NCBI GenBank assembly: GCA_023440965.1
Contig: JAEZRC010000003.1
Location: 233,181-297,180 of the forward strand
DNA from: Bacillota bacterium
Lineage (GTDB): Bacteria > Bacillota > Clostridia > Oscillospirales > Ruminococcaceae
Reading direction: 5' to 3'
Length of the DNA stretch: 64,000 nt
Each line of letters opens with the position of its first letter. Within the stretch, counting starts at the first letter, position 1. The position numbers were made by a program, and so were the translations under genes. Under the pieces are notes generated by a model. It was not told the origin of the DNA. It saw only the letters and a program-made list of their open reading frames with translations, and did no database searches. This document shows, piece by piece, positions 42,210 to 50,909 of the stretch.

Positions 42210-42578
42210 TTATTTTGATGGAATTACTTCAAGCCAATAGCCATCTGGATCAGAAATAAAATATATTCCCATCACTTCGTTTTCATAGCATACCCAGTTG
42301 TTTTCCTTGTGGAATTTTAATGCCTCATCATAATTTTCAGTTTCAAAGGCAAGATGAATTTCATTATCGCCAAGATTATAAGGCACTTCTCTGTCGCGTA
42401 TCCAGGTCAGCTCAAGCTGGTGCTGTGACTAATTATCAGCAAGAAACACAATAATAAACGAACCATCCTGTGCTTCCATTCGTGATACTTCCTTGAGTCC
42501 TAATGCCTTATCATAAAACTCAAGACTTTTACTAAGTTCAAATACATTAAGATTGTTATGAACCATTTTAAACTTCAT
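42210..42578 (-). pseudogene. Glyoxalase/VOC family gene interrupted by an amber codon
   Basis: Read from ATG 42578 to TAA 42210-42212 in one frame, the sequence encodes a full ~122-residue lactoylglutathione-lyase-like protein: MVHNNLNVFELSKSLEFYDKALGL, then FIIVFLADN, stop, SQHQLELTWIRDREVPYNLGDNEIHLAFE and DPDGYWLEVIPSK. The only lesion is a TAG at 42429-42431 in the middle of a conserved strand. Both halves look otherwise intact, so the mutation is recent, a sequencing error, or a readthrough site. Its metal-dependent lyase or dioxygenase function would be lost without readthrough. Confidence 0.85.
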
Positions 42579-42627
42579 ATTTTTATCCTCCACAAAATCC
42601 ACATCCCATATTTTAAGACAATTCAAA

Positions 42628-43458
42628 CTATTTATGCTCTTTTTCTTTTTCATCTGTAAGATAACTAATTTTTTCTGATAAAACGTTTTTTCTAAAAAAC
42701 TTATTCTGATATTCTTTTGGAGTCATACCAACCTGCTTTTTAAAGCAATTTATAAAATGACTATGGGAACTGAAATTAAGAATATTCCCTATTTCAATAG
42801 GTGAAAAGTCAGAATACTTCAGCATATTTTCTGCTTCCTCAACCTTTTTATTAATAATGTATTCCTTAAAGTTCACACCGACTTCCTTAAGAAAAAGCTT
42901 TGATAGATACTGTGGAGTAATCCTTGCCTTCTCTGCAGCTTCGTAAAGTGTCATTTTATTATGAAGATTATCTGTGATATAATCAATTGTCCATGAAACC
43001 GGCTTTGAATATATGCTGCCACGCTTTACCTTTTTCATTCTATCATTAAAATCATTAACCATTTCAAAATGAAGAGAATCAAATTCATCAACTGATTTTG
43101 ATTTATCAGCACGTTGAATATACATATCGCTGAGATTATAGGCAGCTTCCATTTCCATACCGCCCTCAACGCAGAAACGTGTAATCATAGCAACACTTAT
43201 TATAAAATGATATCTTGAATTCTTTATCGGATCATTAGAGAGCACTCCAAAGCCAGGGGAAAGATACGTATTACTGCTTCTCTTAAAATCTGTGAGCTCT
43301 CCGCTTGAAACATCGTAATAAAATTTCATTTCCTGGTCATAACACTTATGACGGTCCGAATATTCTCTATGCTCATACAATTTTTCAGTAAGATATTTAT
43401 CACTTGTCATCACTCTCACTCCTTTAAAAATATTATATATCATTACAATAAAATTCAC
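42628..43458 (-). CDS. AraC family transcriptional regulator
   Basis: The best start is ATG 43410 (MTSDKYLTEKL), eight bases after AAAGGAG, giving 260 residues. The C-terminal ~100 residues hold two helix-turn-helix units (TLYEAAEKARITPQYLSKLFLKEVG and the final FSSHSHFINCFKKQVGMTPKEYQNKFF). The N-terminal half resembles the helical YSIRK/HPT-like input region of gut Firmicutes regulators rather than a cupin. It is transcribed divergently from the GH5 gene across a 135-bp gap, which makes that gene its most likely target. Confidence 0.9.
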   Translation of the reverse strand: MNFIVMIYNIFKGVRVMTSDKYLTEKLYEHREYSDRHKCYDQEMKFYYDVSSGELTDFKRSSNTYLSPGFGVLSNDPIKNSRYHFIISVAMITRFCVEGGMEMEAAYNLSDMYIQRADKSKSVDEFDSLHFEMVNDFNDRMKKVKRGSIYSKPVSWTIDYITDNLHNKMTLYEAAEKARITPQYLSKLFLKEVGVNFKEYIINKKVEEAENMLKYSDFSPIEIGNILNFSSHSHFINCFKKQVGMTPKEYQNKFFRKNVLSEKISYLTDEKEKEHK

Positions 43459-43545
43459 AACAATTTTTTGATAAATAGATTAAATTTTTTGTATCAATTG
43501 TATATTAAAAGTGATATTTTTATAGTAACAAAGGAGGAGTTCAAT

Positions 43546-44574
43546 TTGAAAAATACAATTAATCTTAAAAAAGGCATTAATCTTGGTGGCTGGCTATCAC
43601 AATGTGAATACACAAACGAACACTACGATTCATTTATTCATGAAGAAGACATTAAGAACATATCCGAAATGGGCTTTGACCACATCAGAGTACCTTTTGA
43701 CTATGAATTGATAGAATCTGAAGATGGAAAACCTATTTTAGAAAATTATAAATATTTTGACAACTGTATTGCATGGTCTGAAAAATACGGAATGAAAGTA
43801 ATACTCGACATGCATAAGGCCCCTGGATATTCATTCATTGAAGCATACGAACCAACCAACACGCTTCTAAATACTGAATCAATCCAAAATCGCTACATTA
43901 ATTTATGGATTGAGATGGCTAAAAGATACGGAAAGTATTCTGATATGGTTGTTTTTGAACTTCTCAATGAGCTTGTTGAAGAGCATCTAAGTGAGCCATG
44001 GAACATTCTTTCACACAGAACAATTGCCGAAATAAGAAAATATGCGCCTTATACTAAAATCATTGTCGGCGGCATTAACTGGAACAGCGTATTTGCTGTT
44101 AAACTTTTAGGAAAGCCTTATGACGAAAATATCATATACAACTTCCATTGCTATGAGCCACTATTTTTCACTCACCAGAGAGCATATTGGGTTCCTGAAA
44201 TCAAGAACATTGAAGAAATCGGCTACCCCCTTAGCAAGGAACAGCTTATTGAGTACAATGATATTTTATCTGATGAACATAAAAAAACTCTTAGAAATTC
44301 TTTCTTCAACAAGGAATCTTCGGAATTGTTTGAAGCAATATTTGAAGATGCTGTTAAGTTCGCAGAGGAAATTAACATTCAGCTTTATTGTGGCGAGTAT
44401 GGTGTAATTGATCAGGCTCCACTCGAGGGCACAGTTAACTGGTTTAAGGCAATAAATACTGCTTTTGAAAAGCATAACATCGGCAGAGCCGTATGGAGCT
44501 ACAAGGAAATGGACTTTGGTCTTATTGATGAGCATTATGCGCCTGTCAAGGATGAAATACTCAAATATCTATAA
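43546..44574 (+). CDS. Cytoplasmic glycoside hydrolase family 5
   Basis: 342 residues starting at TTG 43546, five bases after the strong site AAAGGAGGA. Upstream in-frame codons cross the divergent promoter and are not coding. The barrel begins LKKGINLGGWLSQCEY. GFDHIRVPFDYELIE contains the conserved Arg, the acid/base Glu is in VFELLNELVE, the His/Tyr in YNFHCYEP and the nucleophile Glu in LYCGEYGVID. There is no signal peptide, so it should act on imported oligosaccharides. The subfamily (glucanase, mannanase or other) is not decided. Confidence 0.9.
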   Translation: MKNTINLKKGINLGGWLSQCEYTNEHYDSFIHEEDIKNISEMGFDHIRVPFDYELIESEDGKPILENYKYFDNCIAWSEKYGMKVILDMHKAPGYSFIEAYEPTNTLLNTESIQNRYINLWIEMAKRYGKYSDMVVFELLNELVEEHLSEPWNILSHRTIAEIRKYAPYTKIIVGGINWNSVFAVKLLGKPYDENIIYNFHCYEPLFFTHQRAYWVPEIKNIEEIGYPLSKEQLIEYNDILSDEHKKTLRNSFFNKESSELFEAIFEDAVKFAEEINIQLYCGEYGVIDQAPLEGTVNWFKAINTAFEKHNIGRAVWSYKEMDFGLIDEHYAPVKDEILKYL

Positions 44575-44577
44575 AAA

Positions 44578-44606
44578 CAAAAGCAGGCTTTATGCCTGCT
44601 TTTTTA
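44578..44606. terminator. Bidirectional intrinsic terminator
   Basis: AAGCAGGC/GCCTGCTT hairpin (44581-44601) with flanking A- and T-runs between the GH5 gene and the convergent DUF1294 gene. Confidence 0.88.
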
Positions 44607-44915
44607 TTGTGCTATCGCTATTAACACTAAAAGGATAAGCTGAACTACCAGAATTGCCGGCACACCAATGACGAATTTTGTGTGCTTTGTTTTATGCCTG
44701 AAAGCTTTCATTCCGAGTAAGGCACCAATACTTCCGCCAAGAACAGCCACAAGAATTAAATCGTGTTCTGGGATTCTCCACTTATGTTTTATTGCCTTTT
44801 TCTTATCCACACCATACATTATAAAAGCAATTAAATTAAACACTACAAAATATATTACAACTATCAATATGTACTTAAATAATAAGTCCTGAATTGTATT
44901 AAAAAACTTCATCAT
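44604..44915 (-). CDS. DUF1294 family membrane protein
   Basis: 103 residues with three membrane segments. The family core NLIAFIMYGVDKKKAIKHKWRIPEHDLILVAVLGGSIGALLGMKAFRHKT, a positively charged loop followed by a glycine-rich helix, is nearly ideal for DUF1294. Function is unknown for the family. It is monocistronic and divergent from the MerR gene. Confidence 0.88.
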   Translation of the reverse strand: MMKFFNTIQDLLFKYILIVVIYFVVFNLIAFIMYGVDKKKAIKHKWRIPEHDLILVAVLGGSIGALLGMKAFRHKTKHTKFVIGVPAILVVQLILLVLIAIAQ

Positions 44916-44990
44916 ATATTCTCCTGTCAGATTTTATGTTATAATAGTAGCACGAATAAAAAAATATTTCAAATTTTTATTATAAAACAC

Positions 44991-45021
44991 TTGACTCTCC
45001 TGTTAGGGTAGCATTTACACT
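44991..45021 (+). promoter_or_regulatory. MerR-type promoter with 19-bp spacer
   Basis: TTGACT (44991-44996) and TACACT (45016-45021) are separated by 19 bases containing an imperfect dyad CTCTCCT/AGGGTAG. The over-long spacer with an internal dyad is the hallmark of promoters twisted open by MerR proteins, so this gene is probably autoregulated. Confidence 0.72.
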
Positions 45022-45047
45022 ATAAATACGGGAAGGAATGATGACAG

Positions 45048-45854
45048 ATGTATCGAATCGGAGAATTTTCAAAGCTTACAAAAACCACTATTAAAACGCT
45101 TCGCTATTACGATGAAATCGGACTTTTAAAGCCCGCATATGTTGACGAAGAAAACGGATACCGTTACTACACAACCTCTCAGCTGTTTTCTCTTCACAAG
45201 ATTATAGCGCTCCGTCAGATAGGGCTTTCTGTTACTGATACTCTTAATGTTATTTCCGGAGATAATGTCGAGAATATATTACAGAACAGAAAAGCAGAAA
45301 TTCAGTCATTCCTCAATGAAGCTAAAAACCAGCTCTCCCGTATCAATTGTATTTTGTCAGAAAATGAGGAGGATTTATTTATGAATTATCAAGCTGTTAT
45401 TAAGGAATTGCCTGAATGTATTGTTTATAGTAAAAGGATGAAGCTGGATAGCTACAAGGATTATTTTACAGTTCTGCCTGCATTGGGTGAGGCTGTTACG
45501 AAAGCTAACCCTGGTATTAAATCTGCTTCACCTGAATACTGTTTTATCGTTTCACACGATGGTGAATACAAGGAAAAGGACATTGACGTTGAATTCTGTG
45601 AAGCTGTTGACAGGATAGGAAATGAGGTTGACGGCGTAGTTTTCAAGAAAATTGAAAAAGTTAAGGCTGTCACAGTTATGCACAAAGGCTCCTATGAGGG
45701 ATTAATAAACGCATATGCCTTCATTATGAAGTGGATTGAAGACAACGGATATAAAATTATTGAAAATCCAAGAGAAAACTATATCGACGGCATCTGGAAT
45801 AAAGAAAATGAAGAAGACTGGCTCACTGAGATTCAGGTACCTGTCAAGAAATAA
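45048..45854 (+). CDS. MerR family regulator with GyrI-like effector-binding domain
   Basis: 268 residues. The N-terminal winged helix is YRIGEFSKLTKTTIKTLRYYDEIGLLKPAYVDEENGYRYY. A coiled-coil dimerisation helix (about 75-105) follows, then a C-terminal GyrI/BmrR-type domain (about 115-268) with conserved Glu/Trp positions (KWIEDNGY, DGIWNKENEEDWLTEIQVPV). Such proteins sense lipophilic cations or drugs. No transporter gene is adjacent, so the target may be only itself or may lie elsewhere. Confidence 0.92.
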   Translation: MYRIGEFSKLTKTTIKTLRYYDEIGLLKPAYVDEENGYRYYTTSQLFSLHKIIALRQIGLSVTDTLNVISGDNVENILQNRKAEIQSFLNEAKNQLSRINCILSENEEDLFMNYQAVIKELPECIVYSKRMKLDSYKDYFTVLPALGEAVTKANPGIKSASPEYCFIVSHDGEYKEKDIDVEFCEAVDRIGNEVDGVVFKKIEKVKAVTVMHKGSYEGLINAYAFIMKWIEDNGYKIIENPRENYIDGIWNKENEEDWLTEIQVPVKK

Positions 45855-45857
45855 TAC

Positions 45858-45888
45858 AAAACGGCATCGGAATATCCGATGCCGTTTT
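45858..45888. terminator. Bidirectional intrinsic terminator
   Basis: AACGGCATCGG/CCGATGCCGTT hairpin followed by a T-run, between the MerR gene and the convergent LRR gene. Confidence 0.88.
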
Positions 45889-45892
45889 TATA

Positions 45893-46912
45893 CTAATTAC
45901 GTTTTTTACTGTGTTTTTTATTATATATAAAATATCCAATACCACCTGCCACAAGCACCAAAATACATATAATTATAAAGAAAAATGTATTTGATTTTTG
46001 AGCAGGACTTGTTCCTTTTGTTTTATCCTTTGGTGAACCCTGTGTCGGTATGTCGTCATCTGAAATATCAATATTTGTTTTATCTAATTTTGATTCATCG
46101 TTTACAGAACTATCCTGAACAGAGCTATCAGGTGTTTTATTATCAGGATTAATGCTTGGCGATATCTTGTCGCCAGGAGTTGAATTAGTCTGATTCTTGT
46201 CAACAGGCTTTAATGCAGTTGGCGTTTTACTATCAGGTATATTCTTTATCGGAGTTTTGGGCGTTTCTATTATTTCTACAGGATAATCCTCCATGCTTTT
46301 TTGTGGATCAATTTTCCAATAAACACTATATGTTGGTTTTGAAGGAAAGACAGACAGATCAGCAATGTAATTGTTGGAACAATCTAAATTACTAAGCTTT
46401 GTATTCTTGCTTATATCAAGTTCTTTAAGAAGATTACCAGAACAATTTAAAGTTTCAAGTTTTAGTTTATTGCTTAAATTTAATTGTCTTATATTGTTAT
46501 TTTCACATTCTAGGTATCTGAACAATAGATTTTTGCTGACATCTATGTTTGATATTTTATTATTATTACACACGAGAACTTGCAATTGAAGATTATTGCT
46601 GACATCTATTTTTGTAAGCTTGTTATTATTACAATGTAAAGCTTCTAATGATTTGCATTGTGAAACATTAATTGATGTCAATCCTTTGTTTTCAAGACTT
46701 ACAAATGCAACATTTTTACCATTAATCTTATTTGGTATAACAATATCTGTACTTCCATATTTAGTTGTATCAACACCAGTTATTCGTATATAACCGTCAA
46801 AGTAATCGGAATATGTAAACGCTGATGTGGATGCTGCACTTACTGGCAATGCTCCAAACAACATAAGTCCAAGGAACAAACTTAGCACTAATGATAATGC
46901 CCTATTTTTCAT
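45893..46912 (-). CDS. Leucine-rich-repeat surface protein 1
   Basis: 339 residues. A signal peptide (1-26, ALPVSA/A) is followed by about six LRR units of the pattern L..L.C..N.L..LDVS.N (about 65-190). A long Pro/Ser/Asp/Lys-rich linker (200-300) and a C-terminal membrane helix (308-329) ending in KKHSKKRN complete it. There is no LPXTG motif, so it is probably membrane-anchored and extracellular. The first ~60 codons and upstream DNA are almost identical to LRR protein 2, but the C-terminus is unrelated. A binding or adhesin role is inferred. Confidence 0.82.
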   Translation of the reverse strand: MKNRALSLVLSLFLGLMLFGALPVSAASTSAFTYSDYFDGYIRITGVDTTKYGSTDIVIPNKINGKNVAFVSLENKGLTSINVSQCKSLEALHCNNNKLTKIDVSNNLQLQVLVCNNNKISNIDVSKNLLFRYLECENNNIRQLNLSNKLKLETLNCSGNLLKELDISKNTKLSNLDCSNNYIADLSVFPSKPTYSVYWKIDPQKSMEDYPVEIIETPKTPIKNIPDSKTPTALKPVDKNQTNSTPGDKISPSINPDNKTPDSSVQDSSVNDESKLDKTNIDISDDDIPTQGSPKDKTKGTSPAQKSNTFFFIIICILVLVAGGIGYFIYNKKHSKKRN

Positions 46913-47030
46913 TATGTTTCTCCTCCTAAGAATATCAAATCTTATACAACCTATGTTATATAATTATAATTATATATTTATTTATTGAGAAGTCAATATA
47001 GCATTAAGAAATTAACAAAACCGACATTAT
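46737..47030. repeat. Direct repeat copy 1: LRR signal-peptide region plus upstream DNA
   Basis: About 290 bp covering the first ~58 codons and the 5' flank of LRR gene 1. They are nearly identical to 47867-48160 (constant offset 1130 bp). Only scattered single-base differences are visible. Confidence 0.9.
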
Positions 47031-47055
47031 TATAAAAATATCGGTTTTATACATA

Positions 47056-48042
47056 TTAATGTTTCTTTTTTCTTATTACAAGTAAAGTAACAGCTCCTGC
47101 CAAAACTAAAGCCACTGCAGATATAATACACACTATTGTGACATTTGAAGTCTTTGATTTAACAGTAATAGTAAAATCCTTTGTAAAGTCTGTTCCAATT
47201 GCTTTGCCATCGATTATAGTTGCAGTAACAACTATTTCCCCAGCACAATCAGCTTTTAGTATATTTCCTGAAATTTTTGCAAGAGTGTCGCCTGGATCTT
47301 TAATTGACCATGTGATATCATTTAAAGATGCAGTATCTGGGGTGACAGATGCATTAAGTTCAAGTGCTTTATCAGTTGTCATTGTTGTACTATTAATTGA
47401 TATATCCGTGGCAGGAGAAAATGATAGTTGAGGAGTGACGTCGCCACTACGCCCTTCTGTGGAATCAAACTTCTTTAATGCAGAGACATCCGAAATAAAA
47501 TTACTTCCACAATGTAAATCTGAAAGGCGAATATTCTTGCTTATGTCAAGCGTTGTTAGATGATTAAATTTACAATTCAAGAGTATCAGATCAGTATTGT
47601 TGCTTATATCAAGTGTTGCAAGATAATTAGTATAGCAATACAAATGAGTCAGAGCAGTGTTTTTACTCACATCAAGTTTTGTGATATGATTATTAGAACA
47701 ATCTAAATTTAACAGATTAGTATTTTTACTTAAATCCAGCGTTGACAAATTAGTATTGTTACACTTTAATATTTTCAGCTTTGTTGCATGGCTTACGTCA
47801 AGTGATGTAAGATTACTGTTGCACAAATCAACTTCCAATACATACTTATCGCCAATCTTTTCAGGAATAACAATATCTGTACTTCCATATTTAGTTGTAT
47901 CAACACCAGTTATTCGTATATAACCGTCAAAGCAATCGGAATATGCAAACGCTGATGTGGATGTTGCACTTACTGGCAATGCTCCAAATAACATAAGTCC
48001 AAGGAACAAACTTAGTACGAATGATAATGCCCTATTTTTCAT
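47056..48042 (-). CDS. Leucine-rich-repeat surface protein 2 with Big2-like domain
   Basis: 328 residues. The signal peptide is near-identical to that of LRR protein 1. About six C-type LRR units (65-195) follow, then an Ig-like Big2 domain (about 215-295; DISINSTTMTTDKALELNASVTPDTASLNDITWSI pattern, ending ITVKSKTS). A C-terminal membrane helix (299-323) ends in RKKKH. The tail from SKTSNV onward closely matches LRR protein 3. It is thus a mosaic of the two neighbours. Extracellular, membrane-anchored; ligand unknown. Confidence 0.84.
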   Translation of the reverse strand: MKNRALSFVLSLFLGLMLFGALPVSATSTSAFAYSDCFDGYIRITGVDTTKYGSTDIVIPEKIGDKYVLEVDLCNSNLTSLDVSHATKLKILKCNNTNLSTLDLSKNTNLLNLDCSNNHITKLDVSKNTALTHLYCYTNYLATLDISNNTDLILLNCKFNHLTTLDISKNIRLSDLHCGSNFISDVSALKKFDSTEGRSGDVTPQLSFSPATDISINSTTMTTDKALELNASVTPDTASLNDITWSIKDPGDTLAKISGNILKADCAGEIVVTATIIDGKAIGTDFTKDFTITVKSKTSNVTIVCIISAVALVLAGAVTLLVIRKKKH

Positions 48043-48160
48043 TATGTTTCTCCTCCTAAGAATATCAAATCTTATACAACCTATGTTATATAATTATAAT
48101 TATATATTTATTTGTTGAGAAGTCAATATTGCACTAAGAAATTAACAAAACCGACATTAT
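47867..48160. repeat. Direct repeat copy 2: LRR signal-peptide region plus upstream DNA
   Basis: Partner of 46737-47030. It contains the 5' end of LRR gene 2 and about 120 bp of upstream sequence, including the likely promoter and the remains of the preceding gene's terminator. Confidence 0.9.
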
Positions 48161-48185
48161 TATAAATATACAGGTTTTAATCATG

Positions 48186-49241
48186 TTAATATTTCTTTTT
48201 TCTTATTACTAACAATGTGAAAACTCCTGCCAAAACTAAAACCACTGCAGATATAACGCACACTATTGCGACATTTGAAGTCTTTGAATTAACAATAACA
48301 GTAAAATCCTTTTTATATGCTGTTGCATCTGACTTGCCTGAATTGATTGTTGCTGTAATTGTAAGCTTGCCTGGCTTTTTTGCAGTAAGCTTGTTCCCTT
48401 GAATAGTAGCTCCTGTTTTGCCGCTATCTTTTATTGACCATACAATGTCATTAAAAGTAGCTGTTTCGGGATCAAGCTCAGTATTCAAAATCAATGTTTC
48501 TCCATTAGCAAAAGAATTGTTGCATAACAGCTTTATATCATCCACAGGCAAAATTGTTCTTTGTGGCATTACTCCACCCTCATGAGTTTTTATCCATTCA
48601 TTCAGAGCACTCATATCCTGAATGAAATTATGGTTGCAATGCAATTCTTTCAATACTGTGTTTTTACTTATATCAAGTTCTAAAAAATAATTCAGATAGC
48701 AGGACAGGAATTTTAAATTCACATATAGTGAAACATCAAGTTCCTTAAGATTATTACTATAACAACTCAATTCCTCAAGGCTTACGGCGTCTGGAAGTCT
48801 TAATGAATCCAGCTGATTTCTGGAGCAATCAAGAATTTTCATGTCTTTATATTCAGAAACATCCAGGCTCTTAAGCCTATTATCCCGACAGTTCAAAAGC
48901 TTCAATGGTGCGTTTTTAGGCAATTTCAAAACACTTAGCGGATTATTGTCGCAAACAAGACTTTCAAGAGCAGAGCAGTTGCTGACATCAAGAGATGTCA
49001 ATTCATTATATCTTACATTTATTTTCTTTACAAGTTTTCCATCTATTTTTTCAGGAACGACGATATCTGTTCCGGATTTTGAAACATCTACGCTTATTAT
49101 GGATATCCCACCAGTAATCTGTTCACACTTAAAAGCCTCAATATGCGTAGAATCTTTTACAGAAGCGTAAGCGGGCAACCCACAAAGAAGTACATTCAAA
49201 ATTAAAGCGCTTAACATAAGCACAAAAAATCTTTTCTTCAT
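48186..49241 (-). CDS. Leucine-rich-repeat surface protein 3 with Big2-like domain
   Basis: 351 residues. The signal peptide (1-26) differs from the other two. Seven LRR-like units (about 70-215) show the same L..L.C..N.L..LDVS rhythm. A Big2-like domain (235-315) and a C-terminal membrane helix with KKKY end follow. Codons from about 320 to the end are strongly similar to LRR protein 2 at DNA level. It is first in the three-gene array on the minus strand. Role unknown; probably cell-surface recognition. Confidence 0.84.
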   Translation of the reverse strand: MKKRFFVLMLSALILNVLLCGLPAYASVKDSTHIEAFKCEQITGGISIISVDVSKSGTDIVVPEKIDGKLVKKINVRYNELTSLDVSNCSALESLVCDNNPLSVLKLPKNAPLKLLNCRDNRLKSLDVSEYKDMKILDCSRNQLDSLRLPDAVSLEELSCYSNNLKELDVSLYVNLKFLSCYLNYFLELDISKNTVLKELHCNHNFIQDMSALNEWIKTHEGGVMPQRTILPVDDIKLLCNNSFANGETLILNTELDPETATFNDIVWSIKDSGKTGATIQGNKLTAKKPGKLTITATINSGKSDATAYKKDFTVIVNSKTSNVAIVCVISAVVLVLAGVFTLLVIRKKKY

Positions 49242-49324
49242 TATGTCATTCTCCTAATAGTCTTATTTAATATATTAATATTTAAATAGTACTACGCTTC
49301 ATATTTTGTGTCAACTTTGCACAC

Positions 49325-49356
49325 AAAAAGAGCCCGTATCAATTAAGATACAGGCA
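49325..49356 (-). terminator. Intrinsic terminator after gdhA
   Basis: GCCCGTATC/GATACAGGC stem (49332-49355) followed on the minus strand by a U-run. Confidence 0.82.
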
Positions 49357-49373
49357 CTTTATTTTAGCTTTTA

Positions 49374-50726
49374 TTAGTAAGCTACACCCTGCCACTTCAT
49401 AGCGTCAGCTACCTTAAGGAAGCCAGCGATATTAGCACCCATAACGAGGTTGCCTTCGTGGTTGTATTCTTTTGAAGCATTGTAAGCATTGTGGAAGATA
49501 TTGATCATGATGTTCTTGAGCTTAGCATCAACTTCTTCAAATGTCCACGACAATCTTTCACTGTTCTGTGACATTTCAAGACCTGATGTAGCAACACCGC
49601 CTGCGTTAGCAGCCTTAGCTGGACCAAACATAACACCAGCAGCAAGGAACTTTTCAACAGCTTCTGGAGTTGAAGGCATATTAGCACCTTCAGCAACAGC
49701 AATTACGCCGTTCTTGATAAGCATTTCAGCTTCGTCACCGTTAAGTTCGTTCTGTGTAGCACATGGAAGAGCAATATCACATTTGATTGACCAGATTCCT
49801 CTGCAACCTTCTGTGTATGTTGAGCCAGGAACACGGTTAACATATTCGCTAATTCTTGCTCTTTCAACTTCTTTAAGTTGCTTAACAACGTCAAGGTTGA
49901 TTCCGTTTGCATCATAGATGTATCCGTTTGAATCTGATAGAGCAACTACCTTTGCACCAAGCTCAGTAGCTTTTTGTGTAGCATAAATTGCAACATTTCC
50001 TGAACCAGAAATTACAACAGTCTTGCCCTTGAAACTGTCATTCTTCATGCAATTAAGCATTTCTTCTGTAAAATAACATACGCCGTAGCCTGTTGCTTCA
50101 GTTCTTGCAAGTGATCCACCGTATGAAAGGCCCTTACCTGTAAGTACGCCTGTGAATTCGTTGCGGAGTCTCTTGTACTGACCGAACATATAACCGATTT
50201 CTCTTGCACCTGTTCCGATATCACCAGCTGGAACATCTGTGTCAGCACCAATGTGCTTTGAAAGCTCTGTCATAAAGCTCTGACAGAATCTCATTACTTC
50301 TCCGTCTGATTTGCCCTTAGGATCGAAGTCTGATCCACCTTTACCGCCGCCCATAGGAAGACCTGTAAGGCTGTTCTTGAATATCTGCTCAAAACCAAGG
50401 AACTTGATTACTGAAGCACATACTGATGGGTGAAGACGAAGTCCGCCCTTGTATGGTCCGATTGCAGAGTTAAACTGACATCTGAATCCACGGTTAACCT
50501 GCACATTTCCAGCATCATCAACCCATGATACTCTGAATTGAATGAATCTTTCAGGTTCAACAATTCTATCAATAATGCCTGTCTTGATAATTGAAGGATC
50601 TTTTTCTACTACTGGTTCAAAGCTCTCGAGAACTTCCATAACAGCCTGTAAAAATTCCTTCTCCCCTGGGTTTCTGTCACAAACCTTGTCGTATACCTTT
50701 TTTAGGTATTCGTTCTTAAATGCCAT
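49374..50726 (-). CDS. gdhA: NADP-type glutamate dehydrogenase
   Basis: 450 residues, the length of hexameric bacterial GDH. The substrate-binding FNSAIGPYKGGLRLHPSV, the catalytic lysine in LPMGGGKGGSDFDPKGKSD, and the Rossmann motif VISGSGNVAIYATQKA are clear. It assimilates ammonia by reductive amination of 2-oxoglutarate, providing glutamate for the arginine and branched-chain pathways in this window. The NADP preference is inferred from subfamily-like length and sequence. It is monocistronic. Confidence 0.96.
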   Translation of the reverse strand: MAFKNEYLKKVYDKVCDRNPGEKEFLQAVMEVLESFEPVVEKDPSIIKTGIIDRIVEPERFIQFRVSWVDDAGNVQVNRGFRCQFNSAIGPYKGGLRLHPSVCASVIKFLGFEQIFKNSLTGLPMGGGKGGSDFDPKGKSDGEVMRFCQSFMTELSKHIGADTDVPAGDIGTGAREIGYMFGQYKRLRNEFTGVLTGKGLSYGGSLARTEATGYGVCYFTEEMLNCMKNDSFKGKTVVISGSGNVAIYATQKATELGAKVVALSDSNGYIYDANGINLDVVKQLKEVERARISEYVNRVPGSTYTEGCRGIWSIKCDIALPCATQNELNGDEAEMLIKNGVIAVAEGANMPSTPEAVEKFLAAGVMFGPAKAANAGGVATSGLEMSQNSERLSWTFEEVDAKLKNIMINIFHNAYNASKEYNHEGNLVMGANIAGFLKVADAMKWQGVAY

Positions 50727-50909
50727 TTATATTCCCCCATTATTATAAATTACATTAATAGTATAGCACATAATTCATATCATGCAAGTATTTGAAGAAA
50801 ATATTTCATATTTTTTTATATTTCCTTCTTTTTAATATGATAGTTGAATAAAACTGCATGAAAAATCTATTAACTTTCATAAATTAAAACAATGGGGGTA
50901 ATTATTTAA

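Noticed and set aside
43348..43545. Upstream extension of the GH5 frame
   Set aside because: Runs through the AraC start and the divergent promoter region; the TTG with AAAGGAGGA is the better start.
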